DNA from: an uncultured Pelagibacteraceae bacterium | GTDB taxonomy: Bacteria > Pseudomonadota > Alphaproteobacteria > Pelagibacterales > Pelagibacteraceae | Reading direction: 5' to 3' | Assembly: GCA_902547535.1 (NCBI GenBank) | Contig: CACCOB010000002.1 | Coordinates: forward strand, 124,001 to 188,000 | DNA length: 64,000 nucleotides | Shown here: one piece after another, positions 43,723 through 52,708 of the stretch | Layout of the letters: every line of letters begins with the position of its first letter | Numbering within the stretch: the first letter of the stretch is position 1 | Translations under genes and position numbers: made by a program | Notes under the pieces: generated by a model | Database searches by the model: none | What the model saw: only the letters and a program-made list of their open reading frames with translations | Told to the model about the DNA's origin: nothing

Positions 43723-44890
43723 TTAATCTGGGAATGGTAAAGAAGTTATAATGCCTCTTCTATTTTTTCCATTGAAAGTATTTACAAAAACCTCATTTCC
43801 AATTTCCCAATAATCTTTTAAAATCATAGAAAGGCCTATATTCTTTCGAAATCCTGGAGAATATATTCCAGATGCAATTTGCCCAATTTTTACATTATCT
43901 TTTGAGTATACTGGTAAAGGCACACCGGTTGGCTTACACGGATCTCCATCAAACAAAATTCCTCTCATTCTTTGTACAATTCCATCAGATTGGATCTTTC
44001 TTAAAGCCTCTTTACCTATAAAATCATGATCATCCTCTTGTTTGCAGTATTTTTCAAGATTGCACTCAAGAGGATTATTTTCTCTTGTAAAGTCATTTCC
44101 ATAAGACATTAACCCAGCCTCAATTCTATCAATTAAATTTGGACATCCTGGAGAAATATTAAATTTTTGTCCGTTCTCCCATATAGTATCCCAAAGTTTT
44201 TCTCCGAGTTCTATCTCATTAAAATGTTTTTCAAATCCTTTAAAGTATATTTCAAAACCATCTTGTTTACTGTAGCCAGATCTTGCAATAATTTGTTTAG
44301 TTCCTAAAAAATCAAACACTTTAAAATTAAAAAATTTCAATTTTTTTATATCGTCACCAAAAATTGAAATTAGAAGATCCTCAGATTTCGGACCTTGAAT
44401 AGCTAGCGGATATACATCTGGTTCGATAATTTCTACGTTTAATTTTGATCCCAAAGCAATTCCTTTTGCCCAAAGTAAAATGTCAGAATCTGCAATAGAA
44501 ATCCAAAACATATCATCGTCAAGTTTTAATAAAACTGGATCATTAATCATCCCAGCTGTGTCGTCAATTATTGGAATATAAAAACATTTGCCGGTCTCCA
44601 TTTTTTTTTATGGATCGTGGTGTCATTTTTTGAACCAATTTTTCAGCATCAGGTCCTGTAATTTGTACTTGTCTCTGGCATGACACATCCCACACTTGAA
44701 CCTGCTCTCTTAAATGCCAGTAGTCTTCTTCTACAGTATTTTTAAAACCTTTTGGTAGTAGCATATGATTAACTACAGTAAAATCAGATACTCCACATTC
44801 CTCTACTTTATTTGTAAATGGAGTTCGTCTTATACGCCTAGACATATTTAATTTTATATTTTTTTGCGTAATTAAACTTTCTTTACTCAT
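43723..44890 (-). pseudogene. dmdA: DmdA-like (DMSP demethylase/GcvT-fold) gene split by a one-base shift in a poly-A run
   Basis: Two reading frames together encode a full-length tetrahydrofolate-dependent methyltransferase closely resembling SAR11 DmdA. The 5' part (44890-44564) has NMSRRIRRTPFTNKVEECGV, NHMLLP and EDYWHL; the 3' part (from about 44601) has YIPIIDDTAGMINDPVLLKL, IAIQGPKSEDL-like, ARSGYSKQDGFE, GPGCPNL-like and LMSYGNDF motifs. The frame changes at nine consecutive A residues on the coding strand (44609-44601); with eight, a single 388-codon frame results. It may be a homopolymer sequencing error, a recent inactivation, or expression by slippage. Family function is demethylation of dimethylsulfoniopropionate; neighbours (hydroxyacid oxidase, TPP enzyme, thiolase) are not the standard dmdBCD set, so a related methylated substrate is possible. 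Confidence 0.8.
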
Positions 44891-44891
44891 T

Positions 44892-45227
44892 TTATTTAGA
44901 CCACCACACTGTGTAGCTATTTTTAGAAATTATTATTGGAATATGATATTTTTTATTTTGATCTTCCATTTGAAATTTAATGTTAATTTCTGAAACTATT
45001 TTTTTTTCTGAAAAATAATTGCCAGTTTTACAAACCATTTCATACTCACATTTGCAGTCGTCTTTACTTAATTTAAATTCTTGGAGTATTCGACCACCTT
45101 CATCAGATTTCGTCTCGCAGAATACTTTCTTTTTTCCATTTTCATTAATTTGATAAATAATTACATCAACATTTGCAGCGTGCGAGCCATTTGTTGCATC
45201 CAATAAGTGAGAAGAGAAAGTTGCCAC
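44892..45227 (-). CDS. transthyretin-like / hydroxyisourate hydrolase family protein lacking the C-terminal tetrapeptide
   Basis: A 111-residue transthyretin-fold protein. FSSHLLDATNGSHAANV corresponds to the N-terminal signature with the catalytic His, GGRILQE supplies the Arg, and KYHIPIIISKNSYT the second His region. The C-terminal YRGS tetrapeptide of true hydroxyisourate hydrolases is replaced by an ending in WWSK, so purine catabolism is doubtful; no urate genes adjoin. The start codon is GTG. Gaps of 2 bp to the TPP gene and 1 bp to the DmdA-like gene show it is an integral part of the operon. Confidence 0.75.
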   Translation of the reverse strand: MATFSSHLLDATNGSHAANVDVIIYQINENGKKKVFCETKSDEGGRILQEFKLSKDDCKCEYEMVCKTGNYFSEKKIVSEINIKFQMEDQNKKYHIPIIISKNSYTVWWSK

Positions 45228-45229
45228 AA

Positions 45230-46972
45230 TTATTCTATTGATGATTTCTCTCTTTTACTTGCAACTGCAGAGACTATTGGGCTTAATACAGGTTTTGCTT
45301 TAACATTTACACATGCGGGTTTTCCACTTTCCATAGCTCTTTTCAGCGCTGGACCTAGCTCTTCTCTTTTATTAACTAATTCTCCATGTCCTCCAAAACC
45401 CTCAAATATCTTGTGAAATGGTATATCACGAAAATCAGTTCCCACGCTTTTTCCACTTTTAAATAATCTCTCTTGTTGTTGACCAATTGAAGCAAGGCCC
45501 CCGTTATTATCAATTACAACAGTAATAGGTTTTTTCTCATAAAATACACTTTCAATAGACATACCTCCTGATAAAAATGCACCATCACCGCTAATCAGAA
45601 CTACATTTGAATCTGGATTATGATTTTTAGCAGATAGAGCGAATGAAACTCCAACACCTAACATGCTAAAAGTTCCAGGATGCAAAATCCCTTTTAATTT
45701 TTTCCCTTTAGCACCTGCAATGTTGATAGCAATCTCTGACCAAAAATGAGTATTTCCTCCATCGATTACAAGCCAATCATTTTCATTCATTGCATCTTGT
45801 ACATCCAATGAAAGTTGTAAAGGGTGAATTTTTCCCCCATTTTTTTTTGATGCTTCAGCTTCAATTTCTAAATCTTTTAAAGATTTATCAACCCACTCTT
45901 TCTTCTTTTTTTTATTTTCCTCAAACCAATTTGTACCTAAAGACCATTTATTATTTTTTTTTAAGTTAGATAATGTGTCTAAAAAAACACCAGGATCACT
46001 TAGTAAACTTAAATCAGCAGCTCTATTAAGTTCTAATTCTTCATGTGAACCATTTACACAAACTAATTTTGTTGATTCTGGTATAAAAGGTGGGTTTCCA
46101 AAATTTAATTGATTATCTAATCTCGCTCCAACGACAAGAACCAGATCTGAATTTTGTAATGCAAATTCTGATGGAGGATATTGGTGTATATCAGCCAATC
46201 CCATATAAGCATTTGCTTCCTCACCTAATAACTTTTGATGATATGGAACATTAAAAATTGGAATATTTAAATTATTACCAGCAGCTTCAAGATTTTTTTC
46301 TGAATGTGACCACCAAACACCGTGTCCACCAATAATAACTGGTTTTTTTGAATTACAAGCAAGTTCTAAGACTTCTGAAAGTGAATTTGGATCTGGCCAC
46401 GCTTTAGCTATAGGTTTTGCTTTTTGAGAATACGGTCTTTCTTCTAAACCAACTTCCTCTGCAAAAGATGAAAACATAATATCAACGGGAAGACTAAGAT
46501 GTACAGCACCAGGATAACCATTGGTAGCAATATGATATGCTTTGTCGACAAATTCTCTTATTCTAGTTCCATCAGTAATACTTGCACTATATTTTGTTAA
46601 AGGTGCTGCAATCGAAACATCATCTATTTCTTTAAAACCACCTGAACCTTGTCTTTTAAGACTACTAGATCCTGTGATGTAAATAATGGGACTTCTCTCA
46701 CCCCAAGCCTCCATCATAGAGGGAACTGCGTTAGTAAATCCTTCTGGTCCAACTAAGCATACTGATGGTTTGCGAGTAATTCTTGTATTGCCATCTGCTA
46801 AATGACCTGCAATTTGTTCGTGAGGAGTATTTATCACTTCAATTTGACACTCAGTAAATCCTTCAATTGCTGGATTACAAAAACCTCCTGCAAGAGTAAA
46901 AACTTTTCTAATTCCCTTATCTTTTAGAGCTCTAGCTAATAACGCGCCACCTCTAATTTTATTATCACTCAT
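45230..46972 (-). CDS. thiamine pyrophosphate-dependent enzyme (acetolactate synthase/2-hydroxyacyl-CoA lyase-like)
   Basis: A 580-residue ThDP enzyme. The cofactor-activating Glu lies in NTPHEQIAGHLADG near residue 52, and the ThDP/Mg motif begins GDGAFLSGG and ends IDNNGG near residues 485-515. The overall order of domains is as in acetolactate synthase and oxalyl-CoA decarboxylase. It differs clearly from the TPP enzyme at 2283. It is immediately adjacent to the FMN-dependent hydroxyacid oxidase gene; oxidation of a 2-hydroxy acid to a 2-oxo acid followed by TPP-dependent C-C cleavage or ligation would be a sensible pair. Confidence 0.85.
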   Translation of the reverse strand: MSDNKIRGGALLARALKDKGIRKVFTLAGGFCNPAIEGFTECQIEVINTPHEQIAGHLADGNTRITRKPSVCLVGPEGFTNAVPSMMEAWGERSPIIYITGSSSLKRQGSGGFKEIDDVSIAAPLTKYSASITDGTRIREFVDKAYHIATNGYPGAVHLSLPVDIMFSSFAEEVGLEERPYSQKAKPIAKAWPDPNSLSEVLELACNSKKPVIIGGHGVWWSHSEKNLEAAGNNLNIPIFNVPYHQKLLGEEANAYMGLADIHQYPPSEFALQNSDLVLVVGARLDNQLNFGNPPFIPESTKLVCVNGSHEELELNRAADLSLLSDPGVFLDTLSNLKKNNKWSLGTNWFEENKKKKKEWVDKSLKDLEIEAEASKKNGGKIHPLQLSLDVQDAMNENDWLVIDGGNTHFWSEIAINIAGAKGKKLKGILHPGTFSMLGVGVSFALSAKNHNPDSNVVLISGDGAFLSGGMSIESVFYEKKPITVVIDNNGGLASIGQQQERLFKSGKSVGTDFRDIPFHKIFEGFGGHGELVNKREELGPALKRAMESGKPACVNVKAKPVLSPIVSAVASKREKSSIE

Positions 46973-48136
46973 TTAGTAATTTACCTTATTAATAGTGTTC
47001 TCTATTACTATCTCAGAAGTTACCTCATTAATATCATTTAATCCAACTAACCCTAGTGTTGTGCTAACTTCCTCTTTTATAATCTCAACTATTCTTCTTA
47101 ATCCTTTTTTTCCATCAGCTCCCATTGCATACATAACGGGTCTTCCAATCATTGCATAATCTGCTCCAAATGCTAGCGCTCTTACTATATCGCTTCCACT
47201 TCTTATCCCGCTATCAAAGATTAAAGGAAAATTACTTCCAACTGATTTTCTAATCAATGGAAGCATATTTATTGCTGCTGTGGCGCTGTCTAACTGCCTA
47301 CCTCCATGATTTGAAACTTGAATAGCATCCGCACCAGCTTCTTTTATTTTTATTGCGTCATCTGGAGACATTACTCCTTTAACAATAAGTTTGCCTTTCC
47401 ATTTATCCCTCACTCTTTTAAGTGTGTTCCAATCAGTAGAACCTCTACTTTCTTTTCTTTTAAAAATTCCATCCCCACTTTTTGATGTTACGTAATTCAT
47501 AGGCTTAGGAATTCCACTCATCAAAGTTGAAAGAGACCAAGTCGGATGAGTGGCAAAATCAAAAAATTGTTTTGGACCTATCTTAAAAGGATAAGAGAAA
47601 CCATTTTTATCATCTCTGGTTCTTCTAGATAAAACTGGTACATCGACAGTTAAAATTGCTACCTCATAACCAGTATTTTTTGCTCTTTCCAAAAGCTCCA
47701 TCACGAAATTCTCATCTTGGAAAATATATAACTGCATCCATGAATGACCTTCTGAGAGTTCATACATCTTTTCTAATGTTGTAGTAGAAGCCATAGAAAC
47801 ACAAGTTGGAATATTATTTCTTGCACTTTCAGCGGCTAACATAGAGTCTGCTCCTGGCCAAGACAAATTAGTCATTCCCATAGGAGCAAAACCAAATGGA
47901 AAATTAAATTCATATCCTAATACCTTTTTTTTAAGAGATCTTTTTTCAACATTTCTTAAAACTTTGGGCTCTAATCTAATTTGGTCTAGAGCTATACTGT
48001 TGATTTCGGCAAGTTTCTCATCTCCAGATGCACCATCAATAAAATCAAAAACTAGTTTGGGAAGACGTCTACGTGATAGTTCTCTCGCATCTTTTATGCT
48101 AAAGATTTTTTGACTTGGTAAAATATTATCACTCAT
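46973..48136 (-). CDS. FMN-dependent alpha-hydroxyacid oxidase/dehydrogenase (LldD-like)
   Basis: A 387-residue flavoprotein of the glycolate oxidase/L-lactate dehydrogenase family. The N-terminal SIKDARELSRRRLPKLVFDF, central MQLYIF and TVDVP segments, catalytic His in SNHGGRQLD, and FMN-phosphate motif DSGIRSGSDIVRALAFGAD are diagnostic. It oxidises an (S)-2-hydroxy acid to the 2-oxo acid. It overlaps the peptidase E-like gene by 8 bp and abuts the TPP-enzyme gene. Lactate, glycolate or a longer hydroxy acid are possible substrates. Confidence 0.9.
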   Translation of the reverse strand: MSDNILPSQKIFSIKDARELSRRRLPKLVFDFIDGASGDEKLAEINSIALDQIRLEPKVLRNVEKRSLKKKVLGYEFNFPFGFAPMGMTNLSWPGADSMLAAESARNNIPTCVSMASTTTLEKMYELSEGHSWMQLYIFQDENFVMELLERAKNTGYEVAILTVDVPVLSRRTRDDKNGFSYPFKIGPKQFFDFATHPTWSLSTLMSGIPKPMNYVTSKSGDGIFKRKESRGSTDWNTLKRVRDKWKGKLIVKGVMSPDDAIKIKEAGADAIQVSNHGGRQLDSATAAINMLPLIRKSVGSNFPLIFDSGIRSGSDIVRALAFGADYAMIGRPVMYAMGADGKKGLRRIVEIIKEEVSTTLGLVGLNDINEVTSEIVIENTINKVNY

Positions 48137-48821
48137 TGTTCATTTTAATGTATTCTTTTAAGTTAAATTGTTTATTTTGATTAACAAAATAAGCATTATG
48201 ACCTTTTCTAGAAGAATAAACCTCTGTTGGTTTTCCGTCAATAAAAAGTACTGCAACACCATCATCAACAGCAATACCATCTGGTAAAGTTTTGTTTTTA
48301 ATATTTTCTCTATATTTTTCCGCTCTTTTTGAGTCTGAATAATGTGGTGTAAAACTTCCGGTTAATAACCCAATGCCATTCATAGATTTAAATCCAGGAC
48401 CATCTGAGTCCGTTAGAAAGCAATCGAACCAACACGCGGCACCAGCACTTACACCTGATAGAATTATACCTGAATTGTAGACTTCTTTAAAAAGCCCAAT
48501 TAAATTATTTTCTTTCCAATATTTGAGCATGAATTTTGTATTTCCACCACCAACATAAACTACATCAAGATTTGAAAGCCAATTTTCAAAACCTTTTACG
48601 CTAGAAATAAGATTAAAGTGAGACACATTTAAACCTGAAACTTCAAATCTTTTATAAAAGAGCTTAGTTTTGCTTGAGTCATCGTTACTAGCTGTTGGCA
48701 AAAATCCTAATGAGCAATCTTTTTTGTTAATACATTCTAAAATGAATTCTTCCTGATCATCATCTTGGTTATGAGTAAACCCTCCACCCCCAATAGTAAT
48801 TATTTTTTTTTTTATATTCAC
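48129..48821 (-). CDS. peptidase E-like (S51 family) serine hydrolase
   Basis: A 230-residue protein of the PepE/cyanophycinase-like class I glutamine-amidotransferase fold. The nucleophile motif is GVSAGAACW, preceded by the strand-turn VYVGGGNTKFM; a conserved TPHYSDS segment follows. PepE enzymes cleave N-terminal Asp-X dipeptides or isoaspartyl bonds. The start is GTG and is followed by a run of eleven A residues at codons 3-6. It lies 25 bp after the GcvT-like gene. A role in this methyl-group operon is not obvious; hydrolysis of a gamma- or beta-amide is possible. Confidence 0.82.
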   Translation of the reverse strand: MNIKKKIITIGGGGFTHNQDDDQEEFILECINKKDCSLGFLPTASNDDSSKTKLFYKRFEVSGLNVSHFNLISSVKGFENWLSNLDVVYVGGGNTKFMLKYWKENNLIGLFKEVYNSGIILSGVSAGAACWFDCFLTDSDGPGFKSMNGIGLLTGSFTPHYSDSKRAEKYRENIKNKTLPDGIAVDDGVAVLFIDGKPTEVYSSRKGHNAYFVNQNKQFNLKEYIKMNNE

Positions 48822-48846
48822 TAATTATATTTTTAATAATTTAAGA

Positions 48847-50064
48847 TTAAACACCAACCCAAGGTTTGGGCTCATTTGGGATATTTCTGTTTATACCTCT
48901 AACTATTTCTCCCTGTTCATCATACATTGGCAATTTGCAGATTTGACCTTTATGTAATTTCCCATCTGTACATTTGACATCAACTATATCACCTGGTCCA
49001 TTTTCATTATTGTTAAGGTGTACTATACCTACACCACAAACTTGATAAGGTGACCATGTGCTAGAAGTTATTTTACCAATTTCTTTTTCATTTAGTTGAA
49101 TACTCTCTCCTTTAATTGCTGTTCCAGACACAATCCGAATTCCCCAAGTCTTACATTTTTTATCTGATGACATAAGTGCCTCTTTTCCAATAAAATTCTC
49201 TTTATCAAAATTTATAAATCTTCCAAGTCCAACTGAAAAAGGATTGGTATTTTTTGAAAAATCTTGTCCAGCAGATAAAAGTCCAGCTTCAATTCTTCGA
49301 CATCTAAATCCTGGTGTAGCTACCAATATCATACCTAATTTTTTTCCTTGCTCGAGAATATAATCTCCAATTTTCTCTGTTTCATTTTCAGGCCTAAAAT
49401 AAATTTCCCAACCAAGTTCATTAGTAAAACCACTTCTACTTACTATTACTCTTTGATCTAAAATTTGTAACTCTTTCCAATCAAAATATTTCCAATCATT
49501 TTCTGAAAAACCATTACTTAAATTTTCAAGTAGTTTCATGGACAATGGACCTTGAACCTGGCTTACCCAAACATTTGGATCATTAATCTCTACATTTAAA
49601 TTTTTAGAATGTGCTTTATACCAAGAAAATAGGTCACCATCCGCTTGTGCAAACCAATATTTATCCTTATCAATTCTTAAAAGTATACCATCAGTAATCA
49701 TCCCACCATCATGATAACAAGCAAACTGATATGAACATCTTCCAACAGCGATTTTTGAAATATCTCTTGGAAATATTTTTTGTAAAAATTTAAGGGCATC
49801 TGGTCCTGATATTTCAAATGGATGCTCTCCAGTATGCCTAAAAATAATTTCTCTCCTTGCTTTCCAATACATTTCTTCGGGACTGACATTAGATAATTTT
49901 TCAAGAGTTAATCTTCCTGCATAATTTGAATACTCTGGATCATATGGCAATTCTTGATAAGTTAAGGGATGAACTTGAATTGATCTTGCAAGCTCTAATG
50001 AATTAGAATTTTCAAGGCAAACAGGCTTTACAGTAAACCTATATTTATTGATTAAATCATTCAT
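48847..50064 (-). CDS. aminomethyltransferase (GcvT) family protein
   Basis: A 405-residue GcvT-fold tetrahydrofolate-dependent enzyme. Family segments include HTGEHPFEISGPDALKF near residues 77-93, VSQVQGPLSMKLLENL, SRSGFTNELGWEIYF and EAGLLSAGQDF. It is longer at the N-terminus than DmdA or GcvT by about 40 residues. It is a distant paralogue of the DmdA-like gene in the same operon, and is the first gene of that operon. Demethylation of a methylated amine or sulfonium compound with transfer to tetrahydrofolate is the expected chemistry; the substrate is unknown. Confidence 0.85.
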   Translation of the reverse strand: MNDLINKYRFTVKPVCLENSNSLELARSIQVHPLTYQELPYDPEYSNYAGRLTLEKLSNVSPEEMYWKARREIIFRHTGEHPFEISGPDALKFLQKIFPRDISKIAVGRCSYQFACYHDGGMITDGILLRIDKDKYWFAQADGDLFSWYKAHSKNLNVEINDPNVWVSQVQGPLSMKLLENLSNGFSENDWKYFDWKELQILDQRVIVSRSGFTNELGWEIYFRPENETEKIGDYILEQGKKLGMILVATPGFRCRRIEAGLLSAGQDFSKNTNPFSVGLGRFINFDKENFIGKEALMSSDKKCKTWGIRIVSGTAIKGESIQLNEKEIGKITSSTWSPYQVCGVGIVHLNNNENGPGDIVDVKCTDGKLHKGQICKLPMYDEQGEIVRGINRNIPNEPKPWVGV

Positions 50065-50120
50065 TATTATTTTTGTAGATAATCAGAATACACCAATAAA
50101 ATAAATAAAAAATGTCCATT

Positions 50121-50147
50121 TTGACTGTTGCTATATAAGTATCTAAT
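50121..50147 (+). promoter_or_regulatory. candidate promoter of the peptide-type ABC operon
   Basis: TTGACT (50121-50126) and TCTAAT (50142-50147) with a 15 bp spacer lie in the 116 bp divergent region. Both hexamers match five of six consensus positions, but the spacer is short. The overlapping TGTTGCTATA (50126-50135) recurs almost exactly as TGTTGCTGTA upstream of the binding-protein gene at 39284. Confidence 0.35.
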
Positions 50148-50169
50148 TGTTACCTTTTGTTTTTTTAAA

Positions 50170-50176
50170 GAGAGGA
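50170..50176 (+). promoter_or_regulatory. Shine-Dalgarno of the peptide-type binding-protein gene
   Basis: GAGAGGA lies 4 nt before the ATG at 50181, identical to the heptamer before proX, and decides the start. Confidence 0.7.
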
Positions 50177-50180
50177 AATT

Positions 50181-51668
50181 ATGAAAAACATTTTAAAATT
50201 GATATCAATTTCATTGGTATCACTATTTGTAACATTTTCATTTGCTAACGCATCAAGTGGGGTTTTTAAGTTATCTCATGATCTTGGTTTTGGAAAAGAT
50301 ACAAATTTAGATGCGATTACTAAAGGAAGACTATTTCAAGTAGTAATAATGACTCAAAACCGTCTTGTTAGAAAAGATCTTAAAGGAGTTACTTCTCCTG
50401 AGTTAGCTACTGACTGGTCAGGTAACGCAGATGCAACAGAATGGACTTTTAACTTAAGAAAAGGTGTTAAATTCCATGATGGATCTGATTTTGATGCAGA
50501 GGATGTAAAATACTCTTTGATGAGAGTTAAAGATCCTGAAATTGGTTCGCCTGCTAAGAAGAGTATGAGTGCAGTAACAGATATTGAAGTTGTTGACTCA
50601 CATACAGTAAAAATAAAGTTGAACACATCATTCGCAGATTTTCCACTTTTATTAACTGATTATAGATTAAGAATGATACCAAATGGATCAGGTGATACTA
50701 TTGGGAAAACAGGTATTGGAACTGGACCATTTATGGTTGATAAGTTTGATGCTGAAGGAACTACAATTCTTAAAGCTAACCCAGATTATTGGGAAGGAGC
50801 ACCGAAACTCGCTGAGGTACATGTAATAGCTATCCCAGATGGTCAAGCTAGAATTCAAGCCTTGCTGACAGGTCAAATAGATATGAATAGATATGTTCCA
50901 TTCAATCAGAAAAAAATATTTGATGGTAATTCAAAATTTAACGTTTCAGTTATTCCTACAGGAAACTGGAGAGGTATGGTGATGAGAACTGACGTAGCTC
51001 CATTTGATGACCCTAGAGTAAGAAAAGCTGTCAGAATAGCTGTGGATAGACAAGAACTTGTTGATCTTGTTATGGCTGGAGCAGCAACTGTATCTTGCGA
51101 TACTCCTGTTGCACCATCAGATCAATATAGAATGAAAAAGAATTGCCCACCACAACCAGCTACAGCAAAAAAATTGCTTGCAGAGGCAGGTTACCCAGAT
51201 GGTATTGATTTCACAATTCATGTATCTACAAAAGAACCAACTTGGCCAACTATAGCTGAAGTTTTACAACAACAATTTGCTAAAGCTAACATCAGAGCAG
51301 ATATTCAAATGACACCTTCAAAAAGTTATTGGAATGAAACTTGGATGAAAAAGGCTGTAGCAATGACACGTTGGAATGAGAGACCAGCAGATAGTATTTT
51401 GCATGAGGCTTATCATAGCGAAGCAAAATGGAACGAGTCATTCTATAAAAGTGCTTCTTTTGATAAGAATTTAGCTGACGCAAGAGGTGAGTTAAATTTT
51501 AGCAAAAGAAAAGCAGCATACATCAATGCTCAGAAAACATTATGGGAAGAGTCTGGAACAATGATTCCTTACCATGTGTCTCGACTTGTTGTTACATCTT
51601 CTAGAGTGAAAAATCTTGACGAAGTTGAGTATTTTTCTATTAGATGGCACACAGTAAGTGTTCAGTAA
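50181..51668 (+). CDS. peptide/opine-type ABC transporter substrate-binding protein (SBP_bac_5)
   Basis: A 495-residue periplasmic binding protein of the DppA/OppA class. A signal peptide of about 25 residues ends in FANA. TSPELATDWSGNADATEWTF and LRKGVKFHDGSDFDAEDVKY are the family signature, with TPGTGPFMV-like GIGTGPFMVDKF and a C-terminal WHTVSV segment typical of this class. It is somewhat short for DppA, more like opine/nickel/amino-acid-derivative binders. It heads the operon 50181-55629 and is followed by a perfect hairpin. Confidence 0.9.
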   Translation: MKNILKLISISLVSLFVTFSFANASSGVFKLSHDLGFGKDTNLDAITKGRLFQVVIMTQNRLVRKDLKGVTSPELATDWSGNADATEWTFNLRKGVKFHDGSDFDAEDVKYSLMRVKDPEIGSPAKKSMSAVTDIEVVDSHTVKIKLNTSFADFPLLLTDYRLRMIPNGSGDTIGKTGIGTGPFMVDKFDAEGTTILKANPDYWEGAPKLAEVHVIAIPDGQARIQALLTGQIDMNRYVPFNQKKIFDGNSKFNVSVIPTGNWRGMVMRTDVAPFDDPRVRKAVRIAVDRQELVDLVMAGAATVSCDTPVAPSDQYRMKKNCPPQPATAKKLLAEAGYPDGIDFTIHVSTKEPTWPTIAEVLQQQFAKANIRADIQMTPSKSYWNETWMKKAVAMTRWNERPADSILHEAYHSEAKWNESFYKSASFDKNLADARGELNFSKRKAAYINAQKTLWEESGTMIPYHVSRLVVTSSRVKNLDEVEYFSIRWHTVSVQ

Positions 51669-51679
51669 TAATTTTTGTA

Positions 51680-51705
51680 TTACAGGCCTTTAAGTAGGCC
51701 TGTAA
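51680..51705 (+). promoter_or_regulatory. perfect 10-bp hairpin after the binding-protein gene
   Basis: TTACAGGCCT (51680-51689) pairs exactly with AGGCCTGTAA (51696-51705) around a 6-nt loop, 11 bp after the stop codon. No T-run follows, so it is more likely a 3'-end-stabilising or processing hairpin, or a weak attenuator, than a full terminator. Confidence 0.75.
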
Positions 51706-51750
51706 AACCTCTTTCATTTATAAATAAATAATTTAAAATTTAAAATTCTT

Positions 51751-52707
51751 ATGATTTTTTTAATTATAAAAAGAATTTTATTAGGTTTTATTACCTTGTT
51801 CATTGTATCTATAATTACATTTGTTGGCACAGAAGTTTTACCAGGGGATGCTTGCACAACCTATTTAGAAAGACAGGCTTTTGGGGAGCAATTAGAGGCT
51901 TGCTATAGAAGACTTGGTTTAAATATTCCAGCATATGAGAGATATGTATCGTGGGCATTAAATGCTATTCAAGGAGACTTTGGTTATTCTTTAAGTGGAG
52001 AGATGCCAATCAAAGATGTTTTAGGACCTAGAATTAAAAATTCACTAGTGCTAGCATCAGCTGCGATTTTTATAGGAATTCCAATAGCTTTAATTTTAGG
52101 AATTATTACTGCTCTTTGGAGAGACAAGTTGCCGGATGTTGCAATATCAACAGTAACAATATTTGCTATGACTATTCCAGAATTTATTAGTGCTACTTTA
52201 TTAATTTTGATAATTGCCATATGGTTAGAGTGGTTACCTGGTATTGTTATAGTTCCGACTGATGTATCTTTCCTAGAGTTGCTGCCAAATATAATTTTAC
52301 CGGTTGTTGCTATAGCGATGATCATGACAGCTCACATGGCTCGGATGGTAAGGTCAAGTGTAATACAAGTAATGGCAAGTGAATATGTTCAAATGGCAAT
52401 TCTTAAAGGAGTTCCTTATTGGAAAATGGTTTTCAAACATGTTTTACCAAACGCTTTATTACCTGCTATTAATGTGGTGGCATTGACTATTGCATGGCTT
52501 TTGGGTGGAGTTGTAGTAACTGAAGTTGTGTTTAATTATCCTGGTCTTGGAAGATTAGTTATTGAGTCAATATCAAATAGAGACTTACCTACAGTTCAAG
52601 CACTAGCTATAATTCTTGCATCTATCTATGTAAGTATAAATTTATTAGCAGATCTATTGACACTAATGCTTAATCCTAGATTAAAAACATTACAGATAAG
52701 AAAATAA
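51751..52707 (+). CDS. peptide-type ABC transporter permease (DppB-like)
   Basis: A 318-residue permease. It begins with a hydrophobic helix typical of DppB/OppB (RILLGFITLFIVSIITFVG), has a large periplasmic loop after it, and carries the EAA loop at MASEYVQMAILKGVPYWKMV. The C-terminal GLGRLVIESISNRDLP is family-typical. It is 1 bp upstream of the DppC-like gene. Confidence 0.92.
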   Translation: MIFLIIKRILLGFITLFIVSIITFVGTEVLPGDACTTYLERQAFGEQLEACYRRLGLNIPAYERYVSWALNAIQGDFGYSLSGEMPIKDVLGPRIKNSLVLASAAIFIGIPIALILGIITALWRDKLPDVAISTVTIFAMTIPEFISATLLILIIAIWLEWLPGIVIVPTDVSFLELLPNIILPVVAIAMIMTAHMARMVRSSVIQVMASEYVQMAILKGVPYWKMVFKHVLPNALLPAINVVALTIAWLLGGVVVTEVVFNYPGLGRLVIESISNRDLPTVQALAIILASIYVSINLLADLLTLMLNPRLKTLQIRK

Positions 52708-52708
52708 T

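Noticed and set aside
43723..44601. A separate gene starting at METGKC
   Set aside because: The Met is only the first one after the frame change; the N-terminal third of the family fold is supplied by the preceding frame, so this is the 3' part of one DmdA-like gene.
44892..45227. Genuine 5-hydroxyisourate hydrolase
   Set aside because: The catalytic C-terminal YRGS is missing and there are no purine catabolism genes in the operon.
48803..48813. Run of eleven A residues at the start of the PepE-like gene as a frameshift
   Set aside because: The frame continues intact through the run into conserved motifs; although slippage-prone, there is no evidence of disruption.
51984..52325. Minus-strand 113-residue open frame
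   Set aside because: Antisense shadow of the DppB-like permease gene; composition is the reverse complement of hydrophobic codons.
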